64,000 nucleotides of DNA from positions 186,001 through 250,000 of the forward strand of contig NZ_CP045740.1 of assembly GCF_009650765.1 (NCBI RefSeq). Reading direction: 5' to 3'. Each line of letters starts with the position of its first letter. Within the stretch, counting starts at the first letter, position 1. The notes below the pieces were generated by a model. It was not told the DNA's origin, did not search any database, and saw only the letters and a program-made list of their open reading frames with translations. A program made the position numbers and the translations under genes. This DNA is from Streptomyces sp. SUK 48 (lineage in GTDB: Bacteria; Actinomycetota; Actinomycetes; Streptomycetales; Streptomycetaceae). Shown in pieces: positions 1-8,252 of this stretch.

Positions 1-273
1 ATGGGCGTGGACGAGGTGCACGAGTTGCAGCAGCCGGTCGGGAGGGGGCGCGGGTGAGGCGAGCACATCCGCCCAGGACCTGTCCTCCCAGAGGAGGGTG
101 ACGACCCAACGCTCGTCCGGGTTGTCTTGGCAGCGCACCGTCAGCCAGTACCTCAACGTCGCGCTGCGGTCCGGATGGTACTCGACCGTCATTCTGATGA
201 CCTCGAACCGGAGTCCGTCAGCGGTGACGTACGAACGGCTCAAAGCCTGCTCGGCTGGTGTCTGTTCCTCCAT
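1..273 (-). CDS. Hypothetical protein, 3' end outside window
   Basis: An open frame runs from an ATG at 273 to the window edge without a stop (91 codons seen). It is preceded by a strong purine-rich ribosome site (GAAAGGGGGG). The protein starts MEEQTPAEQALSRSYVTADG and alternates charged and aromatic residues like a soluble beta-rich domain. No signal peptide or membrane segment is visible. I do not recognise the family. Codon use is typical of the neighbours (G or C at third positions), which supports real coding. It is convergent with nothing in view, and its stop and length cannot be judged. Confidence 0.6.
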   Translation of the reverse strand, partial: MEEQTPAEQALSRSYVTADGLRFEVIRMTVEYHPDRSATLRYWLTVRCQDNPDERWVVTLLWEDRSWADVLASPAPPPDRLLQLVHLVHAH

Positions 274-426
274 GGGTATCCCCCCTTTCACCTCGGCCCG
301 CACCCCCACACCGTGTTCAGCAGCGAGCAGCGCCGACGGAGCAAGTCGATCACCGCTACAGCTCTGGCACATTCAGCCCGTCCAAGGCATGGGCGTCGTG
401 TGCCACCCCCCGCTGGGGTTCGGCGA

Positions 427-1425
427 TCACGAGGCCACCGTCAGCACGATCTTGCCTTGGATGTGTCCCTGCGCGGCTCGTGTGTGTGCGCGGCCGGCCT
501 CGGGCAGTGGGTAGGTGCTGTCGACCCCGACCTGGAGTTTGCCCTCGTTGAACAGGCTTCCGATCTCGGCGAGTTGGAGGCCGTTGGAACGTACCTGAAT
601 GTTCGAGACGGTGATGCCCAGACGTGCCGTCTCTTCCGGGTCGTACTGGGCGAAGAACACCGGAAGCATGGTGCCGCCGCGCTTGAGCACGGTCAGGAAG
701 CCTGAGCTGGCAGGGCCGCCGACGGCGTCGACCACCAGGTCGACGCCGCTGACCACGTCCGCGGCCCGCGTCGTGGTGTAGTCGATGAACTCATCGGCGC
801 CGAGCCTGCGCAGGAACTGCTCGTGCCGGCTCGAGGCCACCGCGATGACGTGTGCGCCCTTCCATTTCGCCAGTTGCACCGCGAAGTGGCCCACTCCACC
901 GGCGGCGCCATTGACCAGCACGGTCATCCCCGGCGTGATCGGCACCGGCTGGTGCACCTGGCCGGTGAAAGGAGACGGTAGGTCGTGGCCGAGATCGATG
1001 AGGTACTGCCACGCAGTCAGCACGGCCATCGGCGCACCAGCCGCCTGCACGTGGTCGATACCGGTCGGCTTGTGCGCCAGGTCAGAGGCCGGCGCGGCCA
1101 CGTACTCGGCGTACGTCCGGCCGTCGAATCCGGGGAACCGCAGCATGCCGAAGACCTCGTCACCGACGGCAAAACCCTGTACGTCCGGAGCGACCGCCTC
1201 GACCACGCCCGACATGTCCGTTCCGGGGATAAGGGGAAACTCCAGCGCCGGCCTCAGCTCGGCCGGCATGACTTTCATCCCCTCGCGCAGGTACCAGTCC
1301 GGAGGGTTGATGCCCGCCGCGTGCACCCGGACGAGCACCTCACCCGAGCCGATCTCAGGAACCGGCACCTCGTCGTACCGCAGAACTTCCGGGCCGCCCG
1401 CTTCGTGGAACTGGATCGCCTTCAT
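427..1425 (-). CDS. Zinc-free NADP-dependent quinone oxidoreductase (MDR family)
   Basis: A 332-residue medium-chain dehydrogenase/reductase of the quinone oxidoreductase type. The N-terminal GroES-like domain (about 1-125) has the usual VLVRVHAAGINPPDWYLREG stretch. The Rossmann domain carries the NADP-binding NGAAGGVGHFAVQLAK near residue 170. The catalytic zinc ligands of alcohol dehydrogenases are absent, so NADPH-dependent reduction of quinones or enones is expected, in the cytoplasm. ATG at 1425 is preferred over the GTG one codon earlier. It is transcribed away from a LysR gene starting at 1548, the usual arrangement for a LysR-controlled oxidoreductase. The exact substrate is unknown. 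Confidence 0.85.
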   Translation of the reverse strand: MKAIQFHEAGGPEVLRYDEVPVPEIGSGEVLVRVHAAGINPPDWYLREGMKVMPAELRPALEFPLIPGTDMSGVVEAVAPDVQGFAVGDEVFGMLRFPGFDGRTYAEYVAAPASDLAHKPTGIDHVQAAGAPMAVLTAWQYLIDLGHDLPSPFTGQVHQPVPITPGMTVLVNGAAGGVGHFAVQLAKWKGAHVIAVASSRHEQFLRRLGADEFIDYTTTRAADVVSGVDLVVDAVGGPASSGFLTVLKRGGTMLPVFFAQYDPEETARLGITVSNIQVRSNGLQLAEIGSLFNEGKLQVGVDSTYPLPEAGRAHTRAAQGHIQGKIVLTVAS

Positions 1426-1495
1426 CACGCCTGTCGCTTTCTCGGGGAAACGTTGCTCCTTCAGTCAAAGTCAGGGGCGGCATGTCCGTCCAAGA

Positions 1496-1511
1496 CCGGT
1501 TCGGCAACCGG
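1496..1511. promoter_or_regulatory. Inverted repeat in oxidoreductase/LysR intergenic region
   Basis: CCGGTT-CGGC-AACCGG is a perfect 6-bp inverted repeat with a 4-base spacer. It lies between the divergent oxidoreductase and LysR genes, and a T-N11-A arrangement overlaps it (1500-1512). This is the classic shape of a LysR-type operator; its function is inferred. Confidence 0.45.
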
Positions 1512-1547
1512 ACCATTCCGAAACGGCATGACGCCTACCATGCACGA

Positions 1548-2423
1548 GTGAACGATCTCGGACAGGACCTGGAACTGCGGCTCGTGCGCTACTTCACCGT
1601 GGTGGCGGCGCACCAGCACTTCGGCCGGGCAGCCGCCGACCTGCACGTGGCCCAGCCGGCGCTGAGCCGTCAGATCCAACGGCTCGAGAAATATCTCGGC
1701 GCACGACTGCTGGACCGCACTCCCCAGGGCACCCGGCTCACTCCGGCCGGCCGGACGTTCCTCCCCCGGGCCCGGGACCTGCTGCAGGCCGCCCGCCAGG
1801 CCGAGCTGGCCGTGCGTGAACAGGCCCAGACCGAACGGATCGCCATCGGCTACGTCGAAGACCTGGTGATCACTGCCGCCGTGCGCGAACTGCGCCGCCG
1901 TCACCCCGACGCCGAGATCGCCACCCGGCATCTGAGCTGCAAGGACGTCGGGGCACTGTCCGACAAGCGCGTCGACGTGCTGATCGCGCGGGCCCCGCTG
2001 CCGCTCGCCGACGACGAGGTGTTCACCACTCCGCTGTACGAGGAGCCCCGGATGCTCGTGGTCCCGCGCGGCCATCCCTTGGCCGACCGCGCGTCGGTGA
2101 CCGCGGAAGAACTGGCCGGCGAAGAGGCGGTGCCGTGCGCGTTCGAGACCGCGGACTGGACTTCCTACCGCATCCTCGGGACCGGCGTCCCGCCGGTCGA
2201 GAGCTACGAGGACAAGCTCGAACTCGTTGCGAGCGGCAGGGCGATCGCCGTACTACCGGTCGGCGACCGGCGCAGCTCGCTGCGTCCCGACCTCCTCACC
2301 GTTCCGGTCGAGGGTGCTCCCCCCAGCCGGGTCGTCCTGGTCAGCCGCAAGGGCGACCCTAATCCGATGATCGACAATCTTCGGCTGGCGGCCCAGGCCG
2401 TTCTGACAGCTCCGGAATCCTGA
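1548..2423 (+). CDS. LysR family transcriptional regulator
   Basis: A 291-residue LysR-type regulator. The N-terminal winged helix (about 5-65) reads YFTVVAAHQHFGRAAADLHV followed by QPALSRQIQRLEKYLGARLL. An effector-binding domain with two alpha/beta lobes follows. I place the start at GTG 1548, because the frame upstream to 1482 encodes an atypical extension ahead of the canonical ELRLVRYF start of these proteins. It is divergent from the quinone oxidoreductase at 427-1425 and probably controls it and itself through the repeat at 1496-1511. The inducer is unknown. Confidence 0.88.
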   Translation: MNDLGQDLELRLVRYFTVVAAHQHFGRAAADLHVAQPALSRQIQRLEKYLGARLLDRTPQGTRLTPAGRTFLPRARDLLQAARQAELAVREQAQTERIAIGYVEDLVITAAVRELRRRHPDAEIATRHLSCKDVGALSDKRVDVLIARAPLPLADDEVFTTPLYEEPRMLVVPRGHPLADRASVTAEELAGEEAVPCAFETADWTSYRILGTGVPPVESYEDKLELVASGRAIAVLPVGDRRSSLRPDLLTVPVEGAPPSRVVLVSRKGDPNPMIDNLRLAAQAVLTAPES

Positions 2424-2601
2424 CCAGGACCAGGGCCAGGACCAGGACCAGGTCGGGCGATGACGATGGGCGCAGGCACTCAAGCCCGCGGCGGCAGGTC
2501 GGCCACGGTGCACACCATTGCGCGAGGTCGATCCCCAGCTTGTTCTCCGGCCGGCAGATCGGGCACGGCCCAGCCTGGATCACCGTGTCGGTGAGCACCA
2601 T
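2359..2601 (-). CDS. Possible small cysteine-rich protein
   Basis: An 80-residue frame beginning MVLTDTVIQAGPCPICRPEN. It has five cysteines in a CPxC...WCxPWPTC...C layout that could bind a metal. The first half reads like genuine protein. The last third runs through a hexamer repeat and overlaps the 3' end of the LysR gene on the other strand, so the true C-terminus may be lost. The ribosome site is weak. I do not recognise the family; it could be a remnant or spurious. Confidence 0.28.
   Translation of the reverse strand: MVLTDTVIQAGPCPICRPENKLGIDLAQWCAPWPTCRRGLECLRPSSSPDLVLVLALVLVRIPELSERPGPPAEDCRSSD
2423..2453. repeat. CCAGGA hexamer repeat
   Basis: About five copies of a CCAGGA/CCAGGG hexamer lie directly after the LysR stop codon. 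It is a simple tandem repeat that could vary in length by slippage. Confidence 0.6.
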
Positions 2602-2752
2602 GCGGGCCTGCTGCGCGCTGATCGCGGACGGGGTCCGGCGGCCCTGCCGGATCGTTCGTGCAGGCGTCAACGTGCACGATGGACCCCGTTTGAGACGCAT
2701 TCGCCGCATGTGATTCCTGACCTGCGCCCGGACATGTTCGTGGGCGAGAATC

Positions 2753-3007
2753 TTGGGGGCGAAACCGGCGCCGAAAAGAACGGGTGACGGCGAGAAAGCC
2801 AAGGCGAAAAGCGACCAGGCCAAGGGCACGTCCGAGGGACAGGCAAAGAAAAGCACCGGCGACGCCCGCGCAGCCGGAGAGAAAAAGAAGGACGCCTCCA
2901 AGTACTGGCGTCTATTCCTCAACTCCGAAGCAAGGAATCCCGACTGCCGCGACGAGGCTGTCCCACACGTGATGGTGTACGCAGACGAATCAAGGCCAGG
3001 CACATGA
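2753..3007 (+). pseudogene. Possible CsbD-like stress protein remnant
   Basis: The frame encodes a lysine/alanine/glycine-rich stretch (GEKAKAKSDQAKGTSEGQAK and onward through KSTGDARAAGEKKKD). It resembles the repetitive hydrophilic core of CsbD general-stress proteins. The flanking residues do not fit the family, and no good start with a ribosome site precedes the core. A decayed gene is therefore likelier than an intact one. It lies near an orphan gas-vesicle gene; both families are stress-linked in Streptomyces. Low confidence. Confidence 0.3.
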
Positions 3008-3233
3008 CGACTCGCCACCAGCTCCAGCGACTGCACCGACGCGGACGAGGGCGGAATAGAGGCCGCTGTTCTGAGCGGGACGGGGTGGCCGCCACCGGGG
3101 GTGACGACGCCGACGCCGTGGCTGTGAGTGGGACTGGCACTCGATGCCACCCTGCTCACATGAAGGCGTACGGCGTGAGCGGTGACGGTGCGCGAAGGAG
3201 TCGGCGCCGAGTCCGCTGCCGCCCAGATGGTTG

Positions 3234-3629
3234 TCAGCCGTCGGTTCTCCGGTGGCGCGGCCGCGCCCGGCCCTCTGGACGCGCCTGCTGACCAGTGTCG
3301 GAGAATGCTTCCGCAGTGCCGGGCAATATCCCCTTGGCCGCCCCTCGGCGGCCGGCCTCCTTCAGTCGACCGGGAAGCTCCGCGATCCCATCCGGTTTGC
3401 GCGGTCCTGCCTCCAGGTCGAGCCGGTTGCACGCCTCCGCGAAACGCAGGTAGGTGTCGATGCTCGCGATCACGACCCGGACCTCGATCGTGAGGAGCTC
3501 GATGCCGATGAGGGACACCCGTATATGCGCGTCGATCACCAGACCACGGTCGAGGATCAGTTCCAGGACGTCATAGAGGCCGCTGGAACCACCGCCACCG
3601 CCCTGTGCCGCCCCGGTCACCACGACCAC
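3234..3629 (-). CDS. gvpA: Gas vesicle structural protein GvpA
   Basis: A 131-residue protein whose residues about 16-75 are a near-canonical gas-vesicle protein A domain: LYDVLELILDRGLVIDAHIR, then SLIGIELLTIEVRVVIASID and TYLRFAEACNRLDLEAG. GvpA monomers assemble into the ribbed hydrophobic shell of gas vesicles. The hydrophilic C-terminal tail rich in Lys, Arg and Glu, and the length, match actinobacterial versions. Translation starts at one of the GTG codons clustered after GAGGGA. No other gvp gene (gvpF, G, J, K, L, O or S) is visible within the window, so this copy is an orphan and cannot by itself build vesicles. Its role is uncertain. Confidence 0.88.
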   Translation of the reverse strand: MVVVTGAAQGGGGGSSGLYDVLELILDRGLVIDAHIRVSLIGIELLTIEVRVVIASIDTYLRFAEACNRLDLEAGPRKPDGIAELPGRLKEAGRRGAAKGILPGTAEAFSDTGQQARPEGRARPRHRRTDG

Positions 3630-3875
3630 TCCCTCGCTGTCCGCTCGATGTGACTTCGCCCGGCATCACTCCAGGCCACGACGCAAATCGTCTGCTCCGC
3701 ATGACCCCCACACTCTGTGGCTAAACACCGGAGCGGCAGTGACTTTGTGCTGGCCAGGTGACGCTGCGCAAGACCGGCCGACCGCCCTGCTCAGGTTCTC
3801 GGCTCTGCCGGGGGCTTCGTCTAGGCGTGTCTCTTTGATGGACTATGCCGTTGATCGGATGTCCCTGTCCGGTTA

Positions 3876-4922
3876 CCGCGGTTGAACTCGTGGTGTCGTA
3901 GGGGCTGATAGCTCCTCGTCCGTGCGGTACCACCTGGGCATGCGGTATCCACAAGGAGGCGGGCTGACTGCCGAACGGCAACAGTTCCGCGAGGAGTTAC
4001 GGCGCAAGGCGGCCGAGCGGTTCGCCCAGGGCGAGGCGACCCCAGTCATCGCCAAGGCCCTGCGCGTCCACGTCCGCTCGGTACAACGGTGGCGACGGAA
4101 GGGGGAGGAGTGCGGACCGCGGGCCCTGCGGTCGCAGGGGCCGGCATCGCTGCCGAGGCTGAGCCAGGAGCAGTTCGCGCAGCCGGAGGCAGAGCTGGCC
4201 AAGGGACCGACCGCGCACGACTGGGAGGACCAGCGCTGGACACTGGCGCGGATCAAGACGGTGATCGGTCGGTGCTTCCGCATGGTCGACACGATCCAGG
4301 GCGTGCGGAAACTGCCGGCGCGTAGCGGCTGGTCCTGGCAGGTCCCGGCCCGACGGGCCATCGAGCGGGACGACGAGGCGGTGGCCGGGTGGGTCAAGGA
4401 GGTGTGGCCCTGCGCGGAAGACTCGCGGCGGCCCGTGGAGCCTGGCTCGTCTTCGAGGACGAAGCCGGATTCTCCATGACGCCGCCGCACGCGAAGACCT
4501 GGTCACGGCGCGGCCGAACCCCGGTGGTGCGGGTCCGCGGCCGCTCCCGCAGGCGGATTTCCATCACCGCGCTGACCTGCTACAACCCGGGTCACCGCCC
4601 CAGGCTCATCTACCAGCCCCGCCATGACGACGTCCGTCGCGGACGCAAGAGCTTCTCCCGGCGCGACTACCGCGACCTGTTGATCGCAGCACACCAGCAG
4701 CTCGGCGGCCCGCTCGTGCTCGTCGGGGATCTGCTCCCTCCTGCGACGCGGCCGACTCTCCGACGTCGCCTTCAGCAACCCCGAACACCTCGTCCAGCGC
4801 ATCCAGCGCGGCCTACGGCACATCCAGTACCGCAGCGAACTCATAGACGGCTGCCTCGCCGAGACCGTCCTGACGATCAGAACCACCTGAGCAACCCGGC
4901 CACATCACGAGTTCAACCTCAG
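3876..4922 (+). mobile_element. Degenerate IS630-family insertion sequence
   Basis: A 1,047-bp element bounded by roughly 22-bp imperfect terminal inverted repeats (18 of 22 match). The left end has GGTTGAACTCGTGGTGT (from 3880) and the right end, read inward, GGTTGAACTCGTGATGT (from 4918). Each end abuts a TA dinucleotide (3874-3875 and 4923-4924), as expected from the TA target duplication of IS630/Tc1-type elements. The single transposase gene inside is broken, so the copy is immobile unless helped in trans. Its right end overlaps the stop codon of the NmrA-like gene. Confidence 0.82.
3940..4890 (+). pseudogene. IS630-family transposase, frameshifted and internally deleted
   Basis: The start is MRYPQGGGLTAERQQFREEL, with a helix-turn-helix reading VIAKALRVHVRSVQRWRRKG. 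Around 4428 the reading frame changes. The first catalytic-aspartate segment (WLVFEDEAGFSMTPPHAKTW) continues in a second frame to about 4735. There the sequence jumps to the C-terminal part in a third frame (LLRRGRLSDVAFSNPEHLVQ, then RIQRGLRHIQYRS, ending at 4890). The region holding the second Asp and the Glu of the DDE triad is missing. The protein cannot be functional. Confidence 0.85.
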
Positions 4923-5782
4923 TAATGCAGGGCGACCGCAAGTGCCTCGGCCAGAGTCATGGGCGGGCGGCCGATCAGGCGGCGCAAGTCGCCGGAGTCG
5001 GTGTACATCTCACCGCGGTTCATGCCTCGGTCAGCGTCAGCGAGAACCTCCGCCAGCTCGGCGGGTAGCCCCGCGGCGACCAGTACCTGAGCGAAGTCGG
5101 TCTCCGGGAGGTCAGCGTAGGTAACCTGCTTTCCGGCCGCAGCGGAGATCGCGGCGGCGAGCTCAGTCAGAGTGAAGGATTCGTCGCCGCCGAGCTCGTA
5201 CACGGCGCTGATGTGGCCTTCAGCGGTGAGGACGACCGCTGCGGCCTCGGCGTAGTCGGCGCGGGACGCGGCGCTGATCCGCCCCTCGCCTGCGGCGCCG
5301 ACGACCGCGCCGTTCCGCAGGATCTGCGGCAGTTGGCTGGTGTAGTTCTCCAGGTACCAGCCGTTGCGCAGCAGCACGCTGGGGATTCCGCGCTCCCGCA
5401 GATACTCCTCGGTCTCGCCGTGTGTGGCACCGATGACGGTGGTGGCCGTGTCCGCGTGCGTCGTGCTCGTGTACGCCACTAGCGACACGCCTGCGGACGC
5501 CGCGGCGTCGATCACGCGGCGGTGGTTCGCGACCCGCTCGCCCACGGGGACCGAAGCCGAGATCAGCAGCAGCCTGCCCGCCCCTGCGAATGCCCCGGCC
5601 AGGCTGTCAGTGTCCGAGAAGTCGGCGCGGCGTACCGTGATGCCCCGGTCGGCCAGGTCTTTGATCCGGGCGATGTCCCGGCCGGTCGCGATGATGTCCG
5701 CGGCCGGGATCCCGCGCCGCAGCAGCGCCTCGATGGTGAGCCTGCCCAGCTGGCCGGTGGCTCCAGTGACGACGATCGGCAT
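4919..5782 (-). CDS. NmrA/QorB-like NAD(P)-binding oxidoreductase
   Basis: A 287-residue extended short-chain-dehydrogenase-like protein of the NmrA/QorB group. The N-terminus is MPIVVTGATGQLGRLTIEAL with the GxxGxxG nucleotide site. RNGWYLENY and a C-terminal RLIGRPPMTLAEALA are typical of these quinone reductase or redox-sensing proteins. The TGA stop lies inside the terminal inverted repeat of the IS630 element, so the insertion appears to have replaced the last few codons. The family's conserved core is intact. It is divergent from a HxlR regulator at 5936, which is the probable controller. Confidence 0.85.
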   Translation of the reverse strand: MPIVVTGATGQLGRLTIEALLRRGIPAADIIATGRDIARIKDLADRGITVRRADFSDTDSLAGAFAGAGRLLLISASVPVGERVANHRRVIDAAASAGVSLVAYTSTTHADTATTVIGATHGETEEYLRERGIPSVLLRNGWYLENYTSQLPQILRNGAVVGAAGEGRISAASRADYAEAAAVVLTAEGHISAVYELGGDESFTLTELAAAISAAAGKQVTYADLPETDFAQVLVAAGLPAELAEVLADADRGMNRGEMYTDSGDLRRLIGRPPMTLAEALAVALHY

Positions 5783-5879
5783 GTCGGTCGTTCCTTCCTT
5801 CCGAGCGTGCCTCGCACGCTTGCTGCGGTCCGTCCGCGGCGGGATGGAACATAGAATGACCTGGACACTCTCCTTTAGG

Positions 5880-5906
5880 AAGTAGCCACTTGTTAGTGTG
5901 GTACTT
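5880..5906. promoter_or_regulatory. Imperfect palindrome between NmrA-like and HxlR genes
   Basis: AAGTA...TACTT flanks an inner CCAC...GTGG, giving an imperfect dyad about 27 bp long in the shared promoter region. HxlR-family proteins bind such sites as dimers to control themselves and the divergent gene. The function is inferred. Confidence 0.4.
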
Positions 5907-5935
5907 ACCAGACTGAAAGCATCGAGGTGAGCCGC

Positions 5936-6331
5936 ATGGCTGCTGTCGAGAACGCGACCGGGCCCCTACCGTCATTCGATCCGTACGAGCGCGGCTGCCC
6001 GTCGCGGGACCTGCTCGACCAGATCGGCAGCAAGTGGGCGGTCCTCGTGCTGGGCGAACTCGGCCGGAACGGGACCTCCCGGTTCAGCCAGCTCCGGCAG
6101 GCTCTGGCGGGCGTGAGCGAGAAGATGCTCACCCAGACGCTGCGCACCCTCGAACGCGACGGGCTGGTCAGCCGGACCGTCTACCCAGAGGTGCCGCCGC
6201 ACGTGGAGTATGAGCTGACCGCGCTCGGCCAGACACTGCGGGAACCGCTGAAGGCACTCACGGAGTGGTCCGTGCTGCACATCGAAGAAGTCATCACCGC
6301 CCGCGAAGAGTACGACGACCGCACCCGGTAA
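5936..6331 (+). CDS. HxlR family winged-helix regulator
   Basis: A 131-residue HxlR-type regulator: CPSRDLLDQIGSKWAVLVLG, then FSQLRQALAGVSEKMLTQTL, RTLERDGLVSRTVYPEVPPH and VEYELTALG. The leading Cys of the HxlR domain, redox-sensing in some members, is present. The ATG at 5936 follows GAGGTG at good spacing. It is divergent from the NmrA-like oxidoreductase, a common pairing in which the regulator senses electrophiles or quinones and induces the reductase. Confidence 0.88.
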   Translation: MAAVENATGPLPSFDPYERGCPSRDLLDQIGSKWAVLVLGELGRNGTSRFSQLRQALAGVSEKMLTQTLRTLERDGLVSRTVYPEVPPHVEYELTALGQTLREPLKALTEWSVLHIEEVITAREEYDDRTR

Positions 6332-6354
6332 TCGGCGGTGGCCGACGGTCTGGC

Positions 6355-6380
6355 CATGGACGGCTGCCTTGCCGAGACCG
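6355..6380 (+). repeat. Scar matching the IS630 transposase 3' end
   Basis: This 26-base stretch matches 24 of 26 bases with 4842-4867, the IDGCLAET coding end of the IS630 transposase. It sits between the HxlR gene and a gene fragment with no start. It probably marks an older, mostly deleted insertion. Confidence 0.5.
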
Positions 6381-6473
6381 GCCCGCGCCCCGCTCCCCGG
6401 CCGCGGCCACGCCGCCCGACACAGGGCACGCGGGCCGCCCTGCTTGCTACCTGGCTTGGCCTGGCGACTTCGA

Positions 6474-6911
6474 ACTCGACCGGGGGACCACGGCGAGGAG
6501 GTCCACCTCGCGTCGGGCGCGGCGCTGGAGGGCTTCGCGGGTGATGGAGCCGGAGGCAGGTACTTCTTCTGTGGGGATGGCGGAGAGGAACGCCCGGTCC
6601 TGTACGCGGATTCCGAAGGGGGCGCAGCTCTGGTCGCGATCGGTCTGCCGGAACTCCTGCGGCTCCTCCTGGTCGCACCCTGGTGGCGCGACTGCCGAGC
6701 GTTCACCGCGGAGGAGAACGCTGAGCTGGCTGCCGAGTGCCTGAAAGGCATGCCCGACCTGCCAGTTCGGCAGGGCCGGGCCGCCGCCGCTCTTGGCATC
6801 GACCGTCCCACCGAGACCGACGTCCTGGCCCGCCTGCGCGAGATCGCGACCGAGGCGGGCAAGGACTTCATCCTCATCTACACGCCGCAGGGCGAGTCCT
6901 ACGACCGCTGA
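6474..6911 (+). pseudogene. 5'-truncated SUKH/SMI1-KNR4-like protein
   Basis: From about 6490 the frame reads like a SUKH (SMI1/KNR4) domain: LASGAALEGFAGDGAGGRYF, then RPVLYADSEGGAALVAIGLP and ELLRLLLVAPWWRDC. A C-terminal extension ends IYTPQGESYDR. Sequence ahead of this in the same frame is Arg/Pro-rich and unlike protein, and no start codon with a ribosome site is present at the domain edge. The N-terminus is therefore missing, probably lost with the IS scar at 6355-6380. SUKH proteins often act as immunity proteins against polymorphic toxins. Family assignment is moderate. Confidence 0.5.
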
Positions 6912-7301
6912 TCAAGGGCTGCGCCGCACCCCCGCCGTCACACTCCAGCACAACTGTTCATAGACGGCACTAGTTAGGCGACATCCTCGGGGCGATCCTC
7001 GCGGTCGCCGCCGGAGACGCTCTCATTGTCCCGAGGGTCACTCGCCGCCCGATCGGGGAGTTCGTCGGCCGAAGCCACGGAGTCTCATCAACGGTTCGCA
7101 GCGCGAGCACGATCAATCACGAGCTGCGCGGCCGCAGCCATGGTGACTGCTTTTGCGTAGCCGCCGCCGAGCGGGGGCGCCAAGGCGACGGTGAGAGTCT
7201 CGCGGTGACCAGGCCGCTGCCGCCGTCGGTGTCGAGGAGGACGTGCTGGGGGGCGGCGCTGCCACCCGTGGCGGGACATCGCTGTCCTCGTGATCTGCCC
7301 T
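6912..7301. other. No confident gene; possible decayed C-terminus on the minus strand
   Basis: 390 bases between the SUKH fragment and the COG4705 gene. On the minus strand, 7088 to about 7200 reads LTVALAPPLGGGYAKAVTMA followed by AAAQLVIDRARAANR and a stop. This looks like the end of a lost gene, but the frame upstream is not convincing. Confidence 0.25.
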
Positions 7302-8135
7302 CTACTCGCGCGCGGCGGCCGTCTCCGGGATGTCGGCGGGCTCATGCACACGCTGGACGTCGGCCTTGGTCACCGCCAGGTAGGCGACCACCAGAACGAT
7401 CAAAGCGAGCAGGACCAGAGTCACCGGCCCGTCGCCGAGGCCGAGGCCCCCCACGGAGCGGGGCTTGCCCAGGCCGTCGGCGATCGAAGCGCCGAGCGGA
7501 CGGGTGAGCACGTAGGCGGCCCAGAAGCAGAACACGGGATTCCAGCGCAGCCGGCGGTACCCCACCACCGGGATGAGGATCAGCACGGCGAAAACGAACG
7601 CGGAGGTGAAGTAGCCCAAGTGCAGGGTGAAGGCCGTGAAGTCGCCCAGTGCGCTGCCCGTGGCGAAGGTGGCGACTACGGTCGCCCAGTAGAACGCCTC
7701 GCGCCGGGGTGAGTCGATGCTGTGGATCGACAGTGTGCCCTCGGTCCGCCGCCACACCGCGAACACGGCCAGAAGCGTCATCGCGTAGAGCGCGCTGGAA
7801 AGGGTGTAGGGCACGCCGAGGGCCACGTGCACCACGTCGGCTGCCATCGTGCCGAAGACGCCGACCATGGCGACGGCGAACCAGTACGTCCACGCCTGGT
7901 AGCGGGCCCGGCGGAACTGGAGGACGAGCGCGACGAGAAAGGCGGCGAAACCGAGCACGACGGCGAGCTGCGGCACCATCGCCTGGACGAGGTAGTCCGA
8001 GGCGCTCTCCCCCAGCGCGGTCGACAAGCCTTTCGCGGCCCAGAAGGCGGCAACGGCTGCGGGCACCCGGATCGCACCCTGGAATACATCTGCGGAAGTA
8101 CTGCCCGAACGGGCATGACGTGCTGTCGAGATCAC
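7302..8135 (-). CDS. COG4705-family multi-spanning membrane protein
   Basis: A 277-residue protein with about seven hydrophobic spans. It has the family's repeated pattern: early LSTALGESASDYLVQ, then TLSIHSIDSPRREAFYWATV and NPVFCFWAAYVLTRPLGASI. COG4705 proteins are uncharacterised membrane-anchored proteins; the paired GES.SD and TRPLGA.I.D motifs suggest an internal duplication around membrane-embedded acidic residues. GTG at 8135 is the likely start. It is divergent from a second family member at 8253, with only about 117 bases between them. The function is unknown and a transport role is only a guess. Confidence 0.82.
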   Translation of the reverse strand: MISTARHARSGSTSADVFQGAIRVPAAVAAFWAAKGLSTALGESASDYLVQAMVPQLAVVLGFAAFLVALVLQFRRARYQAWTYWFAVAMVGVFGTMAADVVHVALGVPYTLSSALYAMTLLAVFAVWRRTEGTLSIHSIDSPRREAFYWATVVATFATGSALGDFTAFTLHLGYFTSAFVFAVLILIPVVGYRRLRWNPVFCFWAAYVLTRPLGASIADGLGKPRSVGGLGLGDGPVTLVLLALIVLVVAYLAVTKADVQRVHEPADIPETAAARE

Positions 8136-8166
8136 CTGGGCACACTACACGGTTTAGGGTCCCACT

Positions 8167-8192
8167 TGTCTACATGGCTGTAGACAGTCTAC
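8167..8192. promoter_or_regulatory. Overlapping palindromes between the two COG4705 genes
   Basis: TGTCTAC-ATGGCT-GTAGACA (8167-8186) is a perfect 7-bp inverted repeat. It overlaps GTAGACAGTCTAC (8180-8192), a second perfect palindrome, so three GTCTAC-type half sites lie in 26 bp. The position in the shared promoter region of both membrane-protein genes suggests a dimeric repressor operator. No obvious cognate regulator lies next to it. Confidence 0.6.
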
Positions 8193-8252
8193 CGTGCGCC
8201 GACGGGAGGGACGTCCCCTCCGTGCCACTGCCCGTTGTACGTGAGGGGTTAC

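Noticed and set aside
7088..7290. Small minus-strand gene ending at 7088
   Set aside because: Only the last about 35 residues look like protein and no start is supported; kept only as a note in the gap entry.
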